Positions 26,547 through 38,695 of a stretch of DNA of 64,000 nt are shown piece after piece. The translations under genes and the position numbers were made by a program. Source of the stretch: Enoplosus armatus. Lineage: Eukaryota; Chordata; Actinopteri; Centrarchiformes; Enoplosidae. Within the stretch, counting starts at the first letter, position 1; the number at the start of each line of letters is the position of its first letter. A model generated the notes under the pieces. That model worked only from the letters and a program-made list of their open reading frames with translations, had not been told where the DNA came from and ran no database searches. The stretch spans positions 10,036,501 to 10,100,500 of the forward strand of contig NC_092193.1 of NCBI RefSeq assembly GCF_043641665.1, in the 5' to 3' direction.

Positions 26547-26574
<28 letters not shown>
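26547..26574. repeat. Poly-T run (28 nt)
   Basis: An uninterrupted T homopolymer. No clear retrogene or SINE body was recognised next to it on either side. Confidence 0.9.
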
Positions 26575-26577
<3 letters not shown>

Positions 26578-27630
26578 GGCTTCACCAGTAATGGAGTTGC
26601 TTATTTTATTGGGGTTAAAATGTCACGGCGCCATTCTGAGAAACCTTTTCATTTCTCCTAGGACCAAACAAGATTATCACTCATTGGCTACCCAGGGATG
26701 TCTTATTATCATAACAATAGGTGAACCGCCAAGGATATGACCACAGCCTTTGAGGATTAAATCAATATCCTGCCCTAGTAACCAAGCACGGAGACCATAG
26801 CAACCATTACCCACAACACTATAGAGGTATGCAATTCAGATAAAACTACGTAAACCATTACATCCGTAAACTTCTGAGAAATGCAATGTCAACCATACAT
26901 TGTCACAGTCGAGATGCAATTTAAAAAATGCTCACAGAAGGAAATGCAACATGATGCCTGACTATTGTGGTCTTTTTACCTGACAGGGAAGACTCAGAAT
27001 AGGTCTACTAGAACAACATCTGAGGTATTGCAATTTCAAAACTACAAGACAGGAGCCTTTCTTTGCTTCTTCCACCCAAAAGCAGTACAAGCTAAAATCA
27101 AAACAGGATTGAGCCACCTTTAATAACTTTCAATAACATCATGACACCTTAAATATATCTGATACTATTCCTTGTCAAAATTTCACTGACTTAATTTAAA
27201 ATTTACAAGATTTACAAGTAGTTGATGTCTGACTCAAGGTTAGCTAATCCCTTCCTACAAAATGTAAAATTCAGCCGCACTCCTTTGTATTCACAGTCAT
27301 GACCGATCATGATTAACATGCTAAAAAACACTTAACAATGATGGATGATGCTGTGCCCATTTAACATAATATAAGACCATCACTGAGTTTCAATGTCTTC
27401 ATTCACAAACAGTGCCAGGTAAGTCAATGTTGCTGAGATACACTGATAAACTAAAAACCCTTCACTAAGGAGTCAGAAAACAGAAATCAAGAATAGATTT
27501 GTTGGAATGGTTATATATTTTATAGATACTACTCTACAATGAGAATAAAGTAAACATACAAATAAATACATATGTAGGGAGTCCTACAAAATGTATACTG
27601 CAAAATGTGGTGTTTGCTGAAAAGACATTA

Positions 27631-27669
27631 ATGGTCCCTTAGACAATAAAGATATGTCTAAGGGACCAT
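27631..27669. repeat. Perfect 15-bp stem, 9-nt loop hairpin
   Basis: ATGGTCCCTTAGACA (27631-27645) is the exact reverse complement of 27655-27669, separated by nine A/T-rich bases. It does not extend further as a perfect stem. It could be a remnant of a palindromic element or a structured RNA; nothing nearby decides this. Confidence 0.75.
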
Positions 27670-30343
27670 CTCCAAGTACTGGATCAGTTTGTGGAGCGTG
27701 GTGGATGTGCAGAGGGTTGACTATAACCTGACCTAATGTGTCCATGATATTAAGTGTCTCGTCAGAACTAACCTCACCCTTCATATAAGAAAAACAGAAA
27801 ACACTGAGGTGAAATCCTGTGACTACAGTGATGATACTGCGTACATGGTTTTACAGTAACTGAACAATGGTTTAAAACCTCAGTAAAAAGATTATAAATA
27901 ACTGAATTGTCCTCAGTGAAACAAACGTTTAACATGTTGATAATTATTCAGTATTCAGTAAGAATATTGTGATTCTTGTCGTCATTGTTACATAAATCTG
28001 CATTTGACATTCAATTTCCATATTCAGTAATAGAATGGAAATACTCGTCACGCCGCGTTTATTTGCATTCTCTTTACATTTGGGTAACGTTGTCCTGTGT
28101 AAAGATTAACAAACTTAACTTCCAAATTCACACTGCCAGGCATGTCTGTTGTTGCAGATTGCAGGATGAAAGTGGTGGACTTTTCAACAGTAATTGGCTT
28201 TCAAGTGGATGGTAGAATGCACAGCATAATGCAGTGAATATTAATGAGGAGGAGTAATATTTGAGGGCTGCTAAGCACTGCACTCTCTTCTTTTGGGGGT
28301 CTTTGAATTTGACTTTTAACCAACAACTAATGTTCTGGAAAAATTCAGGCCTAAAATACTAAAACATTGTAAAGATGCAATAATACATGGACACAGGATT
28401 GTTGACCCTAATGCATCCTAGACAAATTCACAGTAATGTTTTATATGTGCGTCTACCTAATACAGCACACCTAATTCAGCTCTTAATCATAATCTGTGGT
28501 CTTCCTTTGTACTATATATTAGATCATGCTTTGTGTAAATGTTAGACCTTTTAGTTTACAGTTCCATTAGCATAGGTCAGATTTCTCTTTTGCAAATCCA
28601 AGAAATCTGTTGTCTTTTAATCCATAAAAGCTGTATTTGGGATAATGCACATTAAAATGATCAAATGTGATCAAAAGCTAATGTATGGAACGCTAACTGA
28701 AAACAGGATTTCTGATAATTCTTTTAAGTCAGTGTTAATCTGACTTACTTCTTCTTAACAAGATTGATTTGGTTTTGGTTGGTCCATAATGCAATCACAA
28801 TGTGATTCATACTGCTGCCCTGCTCCTGTGTTGCAAAAGCTTTGGCAAAATACTCTATATAAAAGTTTAACCTGATTTGACAATTAAACATCTTAATTGA
28901 GTGAACAAAGAACTGTTGCCTCTCTCCCTATTTGGATCTAAATGATGTTGGATATTAAGTAATGTGCTATAATTACTACAGTTCACTGAAAATTCCTATG
29001 ACAAGCAAACCGCCCTAATATGATGTACAGCTAAAAGGAGCAATTACAGTGAGTCATTCTTTGTGATACCCAAGTTATGTAGATTTGGTAAGCACCTCCG
29101 AGGACAGATTGCCCTGTTAGGAACTGAGCCCTGCAGTAAAGCAGTCGACATTTAAGAGCACATACATCATGAAGTTAGAGAAGGAGCAGCGGAGATACAA
29201 CACTGCACTGAGGGAGCAAAAGCACAACCTGAAGTACAGATTAGACTGAAAGTGTGACCTCTAAGCACGTTGTTTTACTATATACAATGTTCAGCAGCTG
29301 ACACAAGTACACTGCAACCAAAAAAAGTCAATGATTGGAACTGTTGTCAGTTTAAATGCAAAAACGCCAATGTAAACCTGAAGTCTACAGTAGTTTAGAT
29401 ATGTGGAGCCCATATTAGAAATAGTACACAACAACTATTTTGTTCGCAATGGTACTTATGTTAGCAAATAATGCTCCTGACCCCTTTTCATCTGTACAAT
29501 ATCACATTTCTTATATTGCTAAGATAAACTAAATACTATTTTGTATAAAACCTTAAGGTTTTGAATTGCTCCTTCAATAAGGGGCAAAATTATAAAGCTC
29601 TAACATTTGTTAGAGTGTGCATATGTTCACAGAATCACAAACTAGTATATTTGCGTACAAGACTCTGAAACAACTTGTGCATTTGGCAACTACAGAGTAA
29701 TCACTGCAGGTATCAAGCTAAGCTTTGTTCTATTAAGCTGCAAACCCTGCAGAAAAAAACACGCCTTGTAGCCTTTAGCAATATGTTGATATGAAAGGCT
29801 GTGATAAACAGAACATTTTTCTTTTTCTGTGACTGTCAGACAGACGTAGTGAGGCAGCAGATGTGCACACACACTCACACACCTTTTTCCATCTTCTTTT
29901 CACAGATGAAACAAGCAAACAGCAGAAATCTGCCAGACAACAGAGAAAAAGATTCACAATACAGTCAACCAATGGCCGCTATTGAACGTGTGTGGCAGTT
30001 GCTGCAAATGACCTTGCATAAATGCTGTCTGAGATAACAGCCTATTCATATGTAATCTACTGCTCAATATCTGCTGTGCGCTTGTGGAGAACAAAACTGA
30101 GAGGGGAAGAAAAAGTCCAAGACCCTGGACACAGGAATGGCAATGTACTAAGAGATTTAGAAATAATTACATACACAAACTGTAACACTAATGTGACATT
30201 CATCAACACAAATGTACCCATTTCTTTTAGAAAACGAAATAAAAGCAGATAATTTAGTAATCTAAAGAGAATATCAGAAGGTCAGTGAAGTTTTACAGCA
30301 AAAGCCTTTCATGTAAAAGCTGAAATAAAAATATTTGGATAAA

Positions 30344-30408
30344 ATAAGGATGGGTTTCTTCTCTGCTGCTCACTGAAATACGTCATTATTCTTAGGCTGA
30401 ATATATAT
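30344..30408 (+). repeat. Left arm of a 65-nt inverted repeat
   Basis: This arm begins ATAAGGATGGGTTTCTTC and ends GGCTGAATATATAT. It pairs in reverse complement with 30967-31031, with 62 of 65 positions identical by eye. The spacer is 558 bp. The arms could be the ends of a non-autonomous DNA transposon or two oppositely inserted copies of one repeat. Confidence 0.85.
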
Positions 30409-30966
30409 TAATGCTTAAACCACAGGGGTAAGAGGTGTTTTGTGTCTACACCATGACAGATAGAAATATGTTGCTGAAAGTGTTAGCCTAAGTAATGAGT
30501 CCAAAGCCATTTAAAACCCCAAATGTACCCATTATGAAGCTGTTATTGCAAACCTCCACTGCTTAGAGCTCTCAGGTGTTTGTCTTAACACTGCTGTCAA
30601 TTTATGTCACAATCTACAACCTAAATAGCCTGCTTGTTAGAGTGATATTGCAGTAACTTTCTTACATTCACTGCTTACCTATTATAAGATTATTTATGAT
30701 ATGTGGGACCTCAGTAGCATGTTTAAAGGCAATACAACTGCGCCACGCTTTGGTACCATAGTAAAGATAAAGATAAAGTGCTTTACCATTTGGAGAGATG
30801 TGTTTGTACGATAAAAGGTATAATTTGTGTTTAGTTCCTTCCTTGGATCTCATCAATCACACAGATACAGGAATTGGAACATACAGTATATATTTATACA
30901 CACACACACATCAGACAAGATAGATACATCTTTGAATTGTGTTATTGGCTTATACTTTACTGATAT

Positions 30967-31031
30967 ATATATATTCAGCCTAAGAATAATGATATATTTC
31001 AGAGAGCAGCAGAGAAGAAACCCATCCTTAT
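30967..31031 (-). repeat. Right arm of a 65-nt inverted repeat
   Basis: Reverse complement of 30344-30408 with three substitutions clustered in its middle third. The similarity stops abruptly at both ends of the arm. Confidence 0.85.
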
Positions 31032-32339
31032 TATATATATAAAAATCAGACAACATTGTGGGATTTGGGGAATAAAAAGAGCCTTTGCTTTAAGATAAAA
31101 AAAATATATATATGTGTGGTCAAAGTCAGCAGATGCTGAGATGTTTTCTAATAAAATCTGGATGTAGTTGGTCCTCAAATGTCCTATTATACTAAATGAC
31201 TAGAACAGTCACACTCACAGAGGACCAATTTAGATGTTACACTCATCCCAAATAAAATGACAACTAAATCTAATAAAGAAAATACAGGCTTGGGGCAGAA
31301 ACATTCTTATCCCAATAATCAGCATGAAAATCTTACATTTGTCAAGATGTTGTACACATAAACGTGTCCAGGATCAAACACACCATTACTTAACAAACAA
31401 AATGCCCCATTAACACATTCAGCCACACCATAGTAACACTAACTAAAACTGAAATACATTGTGTGCAATGTCAAGAGGACAGACAAACACGCTAGGGGGC
31501 CATAGATCAAAACCTACAGACGGCTCACCTCCACTACCAGCTGCTACCACTGTGCACCTATTGATGCTGTACCTATTGAAGTTATTGTAAACTGTATATA
31601 TAGCATCTGAATTTTTCTGGTATCTGAATGTGCTGAGAGAATATGCAGAGAACATGCCTAAATTATGAGTTGCCAAGGAAACAAAAATCCAATCATTAGC
31701 ACAAAACTGAGATACCACTAGGCCTTTGTAATTAGTGCCAATTAGGAGTTTGTTTAGACACCAAATAGTTTATGCACCAAGTAAATACAGTCACTTAACA
31801 CAGCACTCCACTACATTAGAAATCTTCAAGACAAGATATCAATAGTGCAAATTCCCAAACGTATCTGCATATTGTCTGACTGCCACACACTAAATCAGAC
31901 AAAATGAACCTGGGGCTTTTTGGGGATGGGGTTCTGGAGCAAGTGCCTGCTTTAATCCAGCCCTGCTCATAATAGTGTACATTTTTAATATGCATTACCT
32001 CAGTTTATATTCATCTATCTGAAAGAAAGTGCAGGCCTACATGTAGATCAAGAGTGAGCTTAAACACAATTGTGCCTACATGTGTTTTCCTGTAAATGTT
32101 ATGGCATCTAAGCACACATCTTGGTCTAAAATATTTTGTAAACTACAGGGGACATGGAAGATTACAATGGATTACAGTGGAATCTACTACAGGTATATAA
32201 CTCCACTTGTAAGATTTCATGCAGCCTAAAAATGGTGCAAGTGTGCCACCCAGTGGACACCATTATTATGTGCAATGGTATAACCTCTTAGTGTATCCTC
32301 CATTTCTCACATTACTACCGTGCAAGACTGCAATACAAA

Positions 32340-32366
32340 AACAACAACAACAACAACAACAACAAC
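32340..32366. repeat. (AAC)n microsatellite
   Basis: About nine ACA/AAC trinucleotide units lie some 220 bp upstream of the H2B variant start. Confidence 0.9.
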
Positions 32367-32587
32367 GCTACCAGCCTGAATAAAACCACGTTTAGGAGGC
32401 CTCTTCGCCGCAGTTTCATTGCTCCAAAAAATAGCGCAGGTGAGCTAAATCAGTCGCTAATTAACGCGTGCTACATAAACAGCCGTCCACGAGCCAGAAA
32501 ACTGGGACAATAATTCCTAAACCACTTGATACAGCATTTGGCGTACTTAATATTGTCAAAGTTCACACATTTGACATAGTTTAAAAA

Positions 32588-33031
<444 letters not shown>

Positions 33032-36000
33032 AGACTTCAACACGCTCGAAGTTGTTATGACGAGGGTTTCAAACCTGTGCATGAGTTGCTTTTGTAAGCT
33101 GGTTGACTTCAGTACATGCATAAAAAGCTGATTTTTCTCTGCATTGTTTGATCCCCTCTCATTTTTTTTTCTTTGAGAGGGAAAGGCTGTAAGGCGTCAG
33201 TATTAACCACTAGATGGGGTAATTGTACACCTGCCATATTACAGGAATATTTACTCAGAGTATTGAATCACTCTTTGATAAACAGACCTATAAACCTGAG
33301 CCCTAAGGTGCTGTCAACGCAACTCGCATATTGTGACATTCATTCATACAGGGGAGCTCTATTTGCTGCCGTTTCAATTACAAAAAATAAGCTCTTGTTG
33401 TACATTACAGCTGTAAGTTTTCCTGTGTGCAAACAGATAGTTATTTGGTGAAATCAACTGTATAATGTTACAAAAACACACATGCATGAGTTCAGTGTGA
33501 CTGCATTTATTTGCTCATTACAATTATTTGATAATATCTATTTAGTTTATGCTCTTTGAACAGCGTTTATGGAAGACGCATACAATTAATACATTAAAAG
33601 AGGTTTCTAATCAAGCCCCAAAATCAGTAAAATCCCTATCACCACATTCTGACAAAGTTTTAATCAACTCAGTTGCTTTTAACATATTTTATAATCCCAC
33701 GCTGTTGGCATATCATAAAACGTGTGGTAGAGGATCACAACAGCTGTAACTCTATAGTCGGTGCATATTTTAGAGCCTAGTGGATGTGGATCACAATCTG
33801 CCAGAGATGAAAATATTACACGCATCAAAAGCACACTTCTGAGTGGCGTTCAGCTGAGTGAGATCAGTCAAACGTATTCCTGATTGCAGAAAATTAGTTT
33901 GATGTCATCCACTGTGTTTTGAATCCTCATATATGTCCCACGTGTATATACATCACCGTACACTCCTATCAATACAAAAGAAAAGGCACTTGTGTTTCTT
34001 GACGAGACACAAATAAACGAGGGTGCACTGAGAGCACACCAGCCCCGACAGGTGTGGAATTATACGGGTAACCGTTGACAACTAACCGGAGCTTGATCGA
34101 AGTTTAGCTACTGTCGGTTAATCTCGTCTTGAATTTAGCATGTCATGTCCTGAATGCACTTCCCTGCAGTGATTCAGAGACCTCTTATGTGTGATGGGAA
34201 AGAAGCTTTGAGACTACTAAACATCCCCAAAGTGTCTCGCTTCAAGGCAAGTCAGTGGCTATAGCTAGCTAGCTAGCTAGTTAGCATGTCAAGTCACCAA
34301 AAGTGAATCGGTAATATAGCTAGCGTACATCATTGCGTACATCGTTGTCACGGTTGCCCGCAAGTCTAACTTACCGTTGCTGTTTATCTGTTAACACTAG
34401 CCAAACTTTGAAACAAAAACAAAAGTGTCATTTGACGACGCTTACAAATGATTTGAAGATATTTATCCAGCGGCAACAAAACAAATATCCCACCTGCGAC
34501 AAGTAAAAAAAAACAACACAAATGTGTTGAATATGAAGAAGGGACTGTTCAAACAAAGATGGCAACCAGAAGAGACATTTCTTGCTCGTTTGCTGGGCCA
34601 CAAGAAATACCAACTGATACAGGAACAAAATGATAAATTAATTTGGGTGATTTGTCCAGCAAGATGAGAAAAGAGAGTATATATCTATACTTGGCTGAAC
34701 AAGAGAGCCACAATATGAGAAACTGGTCAAGAATACGTTTGTGCCAGCTGGATAGTCTTCCAGGGATCTAGAGATGTCTTTAAAACTGGGGTAAGTGTTG
34801 AAAAACAACCTGCAGTTTTTCAAAGTTTGGCTTTTATGTTTGACTCAATTGCTATCAACATTTATCTCACATGTGAAGACAATGAGAAGTAAAAAAAACT
34901 GTTTTAGATAATTATTAGGTTTTAAAATACAGCAATGGTCTGTTTTAAAAGTAATCTGTTTCATCTCTGACGCATTCATCCAAACCCTGACAAGATCCAT
35001 TATTCAGTTAGCTTTAAAATTGACATATTTATAAACTGACAGAGGAAATAATGCAACATTATATCCTTGTTATGTATTCTAATCAGCCGTCTAAAAGACG
35101 AGACTGTCAACTGAATAGTACTTGATTACGGGATAATGACACTAGCGTTTGCACCAGTCCAATCTGCATAAAATGGAGGAACTGATAAAGGTCTCTCTAA
35201 TTAGGATGGTGTTTACATCAGGCTTTACATACACCTATTAGGCGACCCTTGTCAGCATCCTACAAAGCCGGGCTCACTGTGATAATGCACTTGGAGGTGA
35301 CTCCCCCCACTGACTGTTATTGTTGAGAGACCCATTTTAGATGTTTCCCAGTATTCTTGGTAATGACATGAAATCTACAGATGTTATTATGAGGGTGATA
35401 CAGTCTTTGATGGCAGTGACTTTGTTCATGATTATCATGGCCATTTAGGTTTTGTATCTTGCACCCTTCCCCATATCCCCTCTCATGCCCGTGCCTCATG
35501 GTAGTCATCGCTGTCTCCTTTAGGCAGACTGCTATGAACACATTATGGATGGGTGCATTAGTGAGTGATGCAGAGCACGGGCTGGCTTGCCTTGTTTTCG
35601 TGTGAGAGTGCATCATTAGAAAATGTTCCACTTGGCAGGGAAGCGCGTATTAACTGCAACCGCAATGAAATGAGGTTGTGATAGATGGTTAAAGTTATAC
35701 AGGACTATTAGGTTGAAATATGAACCTCTCAATTGTCATGATGAAACAGAGGGCTATTTGCGTGGTGATCAGTGCATTGAGAGACAATTGGAATCTGCAA
35801 AGACCGATACAATACATTATAGGTAGTGGGCTCAGAGCTGAAAGAGTACAGAAAAAGTAATCATGCTTCCACAGAATAGTTTGGAGCTACTGTTCAATTC
35901 AAGGCTCTATAAATTCATTTAGGGTCTCCACCAACATCTCAAGCATCGTGATGAGACCTGGGGGAGATTTGCAAACAGGGCACCTTGCCTAAGCCCTGTT

Positions 36001-36199
36001 GTGGGCTCTGATGAGCCATATATATGGAAGTAAACCAGTACTGATTGTTATCAAAGGCGCTTTAATGGCATCGACGACTTAAAGCAGACTGTGTGTGTCT
36101 AATTTAATGTGTCCGAATGGAATGTCGGAGTCAATATGAAGAAAATTAAGAAAATTACAATAAGCCCAGATATAAATCAGAGCCAGTAGACAAAAGCAT

Positions 36200-36870
36200 G
36201 AACGCAGCAACTAGCTTCCCTTCAGATAATGTCGTTAGCCAATTAAACATGCTCATTATCTCTTATCATGTTTCCATGGTGACCTTGCAGTTATTCTGCC
36301 ACCAGTATACAAACTTCAGACCCTGTTTCTCTTTAACTCCCTAGGTGTGAACTGAAATGTGTAAATTGCATATTAATTGCTCTGCACAGAATTGCCCATA
36401 TTCCAGACATGATCACATAAATCATTAAAATAAGAAGCACCTGATGGATGATTGAGTGCTCTGATGTCATGGTGACGCTCTCTCTAAACTTAGACTTTCT
36501 TTGGGTGCACTGACTCTGTCTTAAACTAACAACAGATCCAATTGCAAACCCATTAGCATTTAATATTACTGTAATTACTGTGTACATTTCATTATGTTCT
36601 CAGTATATTAAATGGCTGCTCAGTGTGGAGGGAGGGCTATAGTTTAATCTCTTTCTGTATTACTGTGTGCCACAGTACTCAAAACAGCATTAAGAGGCAC
36701 ATAATCAGAGGGAACTAATTGCCTATGATTGCATAAATGAAGTGCCTCACTCTCATCAGGGCTGTTGCTGATGTCCAGCCTCTTACCGCCTTGGGAGAGG
36801 AAGGCAGTTGACCACAATGCAGAAAACCTTGGAGAGACAGCTACTGGTGGGTAATGTGAGGAAACCAAAG
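36200..36870. promoter_or_regulatory. Candidate conserved non-coding block upstream of asb10/gbx1
   Basis: This segment is unique-looking and non-coding, with clustered homeodomain core words (CCAATTAAAC, TATTAATTGC, TGTAATTACTG, ACTAATTGCC) and GATAA/TTATC words. It has no simple repeats. Such composition is typical of deeply conserved enhancers near developmental homeobox genes. Only comparison with other fish or tetrapods can confirm this. Confidence 0.3.
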
Positions 36871-38458
36871 ATTTAATATGTCCACGGGGGGCTGTGAGGG
36901 CAGGGGATGTTACTACTGCTGATGTTTCTTGTTGTCATCAGAGTTGCCTTCGCTTCACAGAGGAAAAAAAAAAAAAGAAAAGAAAGAAACATGAATGCCC
37001 ACCATTTGAGAAATGAATTTATCGAAGTCGCTGTCTTTTTCCCCATTAGTAAGTGTTTAGTTCAGCGTTTTAAATAATTGCGTTACCAGGAATGATATTT
37101 AAAATACATTTGGGAGTCAATGAGGCGGGAAAGTGCCTACATGTTTTGCTGATGACACCCGGGCCATTTGGAAGACATCAAAGTAGAGAGGAGGTAGCCC
37201 AGATGCATATTATAAACTCATTATGTATATCATTTAAAAGGATGTACTCCAGCCGCAAAAACAATATTCCTAGTTTCTCTCTGGTAATGTGTGTTTTCAA
37301 AGTTGAAACTCTTACTCGCCTTCAGTTTAATGTGGCATCTATTACCAAACTGTAACATAAAATAAATGACCTTGATTTCCATACCAGTCATTATGGTATA
37401 GATGAGATGCAGCGATGCCTCTGTGATTTCAGATGGGAGAGAAGGTAAAACCTCTCCACAAATATCATGTATTTCTCCACCTGTGGTGCAGACCTTGTTT
37501 TCCACAGAGCTTGCAGGCATCTTGATGGACTGGTGGATAAAAAGACATGAAAATATGTGTGTTGTAATCCGTTGTGTGTCCAATACAGCACATGTTAATG
37601 GATGGTGATAGTGAAGTTATGCAGTCTCCATATATGGAAAATAAAAGGTAACTGAGTCACCCTTGCCAGCCGTGAACACCTATCCTTGGTGCCTAGAGAG
37701 GTAAAAATGGGACCAGTTTTGCTACTGGGTACAAATTCTACCAGCAGTGGAAAATAGTGGTCTATCAGTCAAAAGAGATGTTTGTCAGATGCCTAGTGAG
37801 TAGGCTTAAGAGGCGTAATTATGCGCCGTCCCTCCACCATCAGAACACTACACGTGCGGCAGAGTGGCACAGCGGATGCCAGTCATTCAGCCTAATGTTC
37901 TAATGCAGGGAGCCATGTGGATACATAAAATCCATTAAAGCTCTTGAAAAAAAATATTGAGCAGAAAAAGACATTTTGCAAACACACACTCACAGGGGCT
38001 TACAATAGGGCATTCTTATTTGCTCTTCCTCTAAAGAAAATGTCAAGACACCATTTTATAATACAAGTTGTTTTTGAGTTTATCAGTGAAAGCTCTGCTG
38101 GGAATGGTTAAAGTTTATGATCCAGTGACTTGCCCCTTTATATGGACTATTCTTGCTCAGCACTTTTAGAGTAGGAGAGGTGGTAACACATTAAATATAT
38201 CTGGAATGAGCCATATTTTTGTGCTGAACTTTAAAATATGTACATGTAATGTTATCCTCCCATTTGCTTCTGATTCAAGGTTTTTCAAATAAGATACTGT
38301 GTAATATAAAAAAAAACCATGTTCTATCACCCCAAAAGCAGCATGCATAGCAGTTCCAAAACATATGTTTATTCAACTCATTTAATACTTGCAGCCTGAC
38401 AGACACTCTTCATGGCTGTAACTTTACTGGAGGCAAATAGGAGAGGCTCAAGTGGCTG

Positions 38459-38478
38459 CACGTGAGACATAAAAATAG
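38459..38478 (+). promoter_or_regulatory. E-box and TATA/MEF2-like motif ahead of asb10 exon 1A
   Basis: CACGTG (38459-38464) is followed by ATAAAAATAG (38469-38478), which could serve as a TATA-like box or a near-MEF2 site. They lie about 220 bp before the upstream ATG. ASB10 is known as a muscle-expressed gene in mammals, so such motifs fit, but short motifs occur by chance. Confidence 0.3.
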
Positions 38479-38695
38479 CATTACTTGTCACACTGCAGGG
38501 AGTGTCTCATACTGAATATCAAAACAACTCTATGAACCAACCCTGTGAACAGCCGGCAGGCACACAGTGGACATTAGCCAGAGAGAGGGAAACACAACAG
38601 AAACAGAGAGACAAGCCTTTTTAGACGGGCCTCCCTCACTTTATCATACACATCTTACACAACTACTTTTCTCCGTGAGAGGCAAGCCATTCAGC

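Larger units (their letters stand above)
25044..32587. other. Intergenic region between asic and the H2B variant
   Basis: The two genes point away from each other across this 7.5 kb. It holds CT-rich DNA at about 25975-26090, a 28-nt T run, a perfect hairpin at 27631-27669, a 65-nt inverted repeat pair (30344-31031), and an (AAC)n run at about 32340-32366. Open frames of 130-140 codons at 25097-25942 match no known family and include low-complexity parts. The asic promoter should lie near 25044-25500, but no TATA box is evident. Confidence 0.55.
33032..38695. other. Gene-free region between H2B variant and asb10
   Basis: No gene is recognised. There is a GCTA tetranucleotide run at about 34264-34280. 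From about 35100 to 37650 the sequence is complex, lacks obvious repeats and has many homeodomain-type TAATTA/TAATTG words, which suggests conserved regulatory DNA. An A-rich tract lies near 36963-36990. Confidence 0.5.

Noticed and set aside
37850..37900. tRNA-like GGCAGAGTGGCACAGCGGA
   Set aside because: No T-arm GTTCRA box or closing acceptor stem follows.
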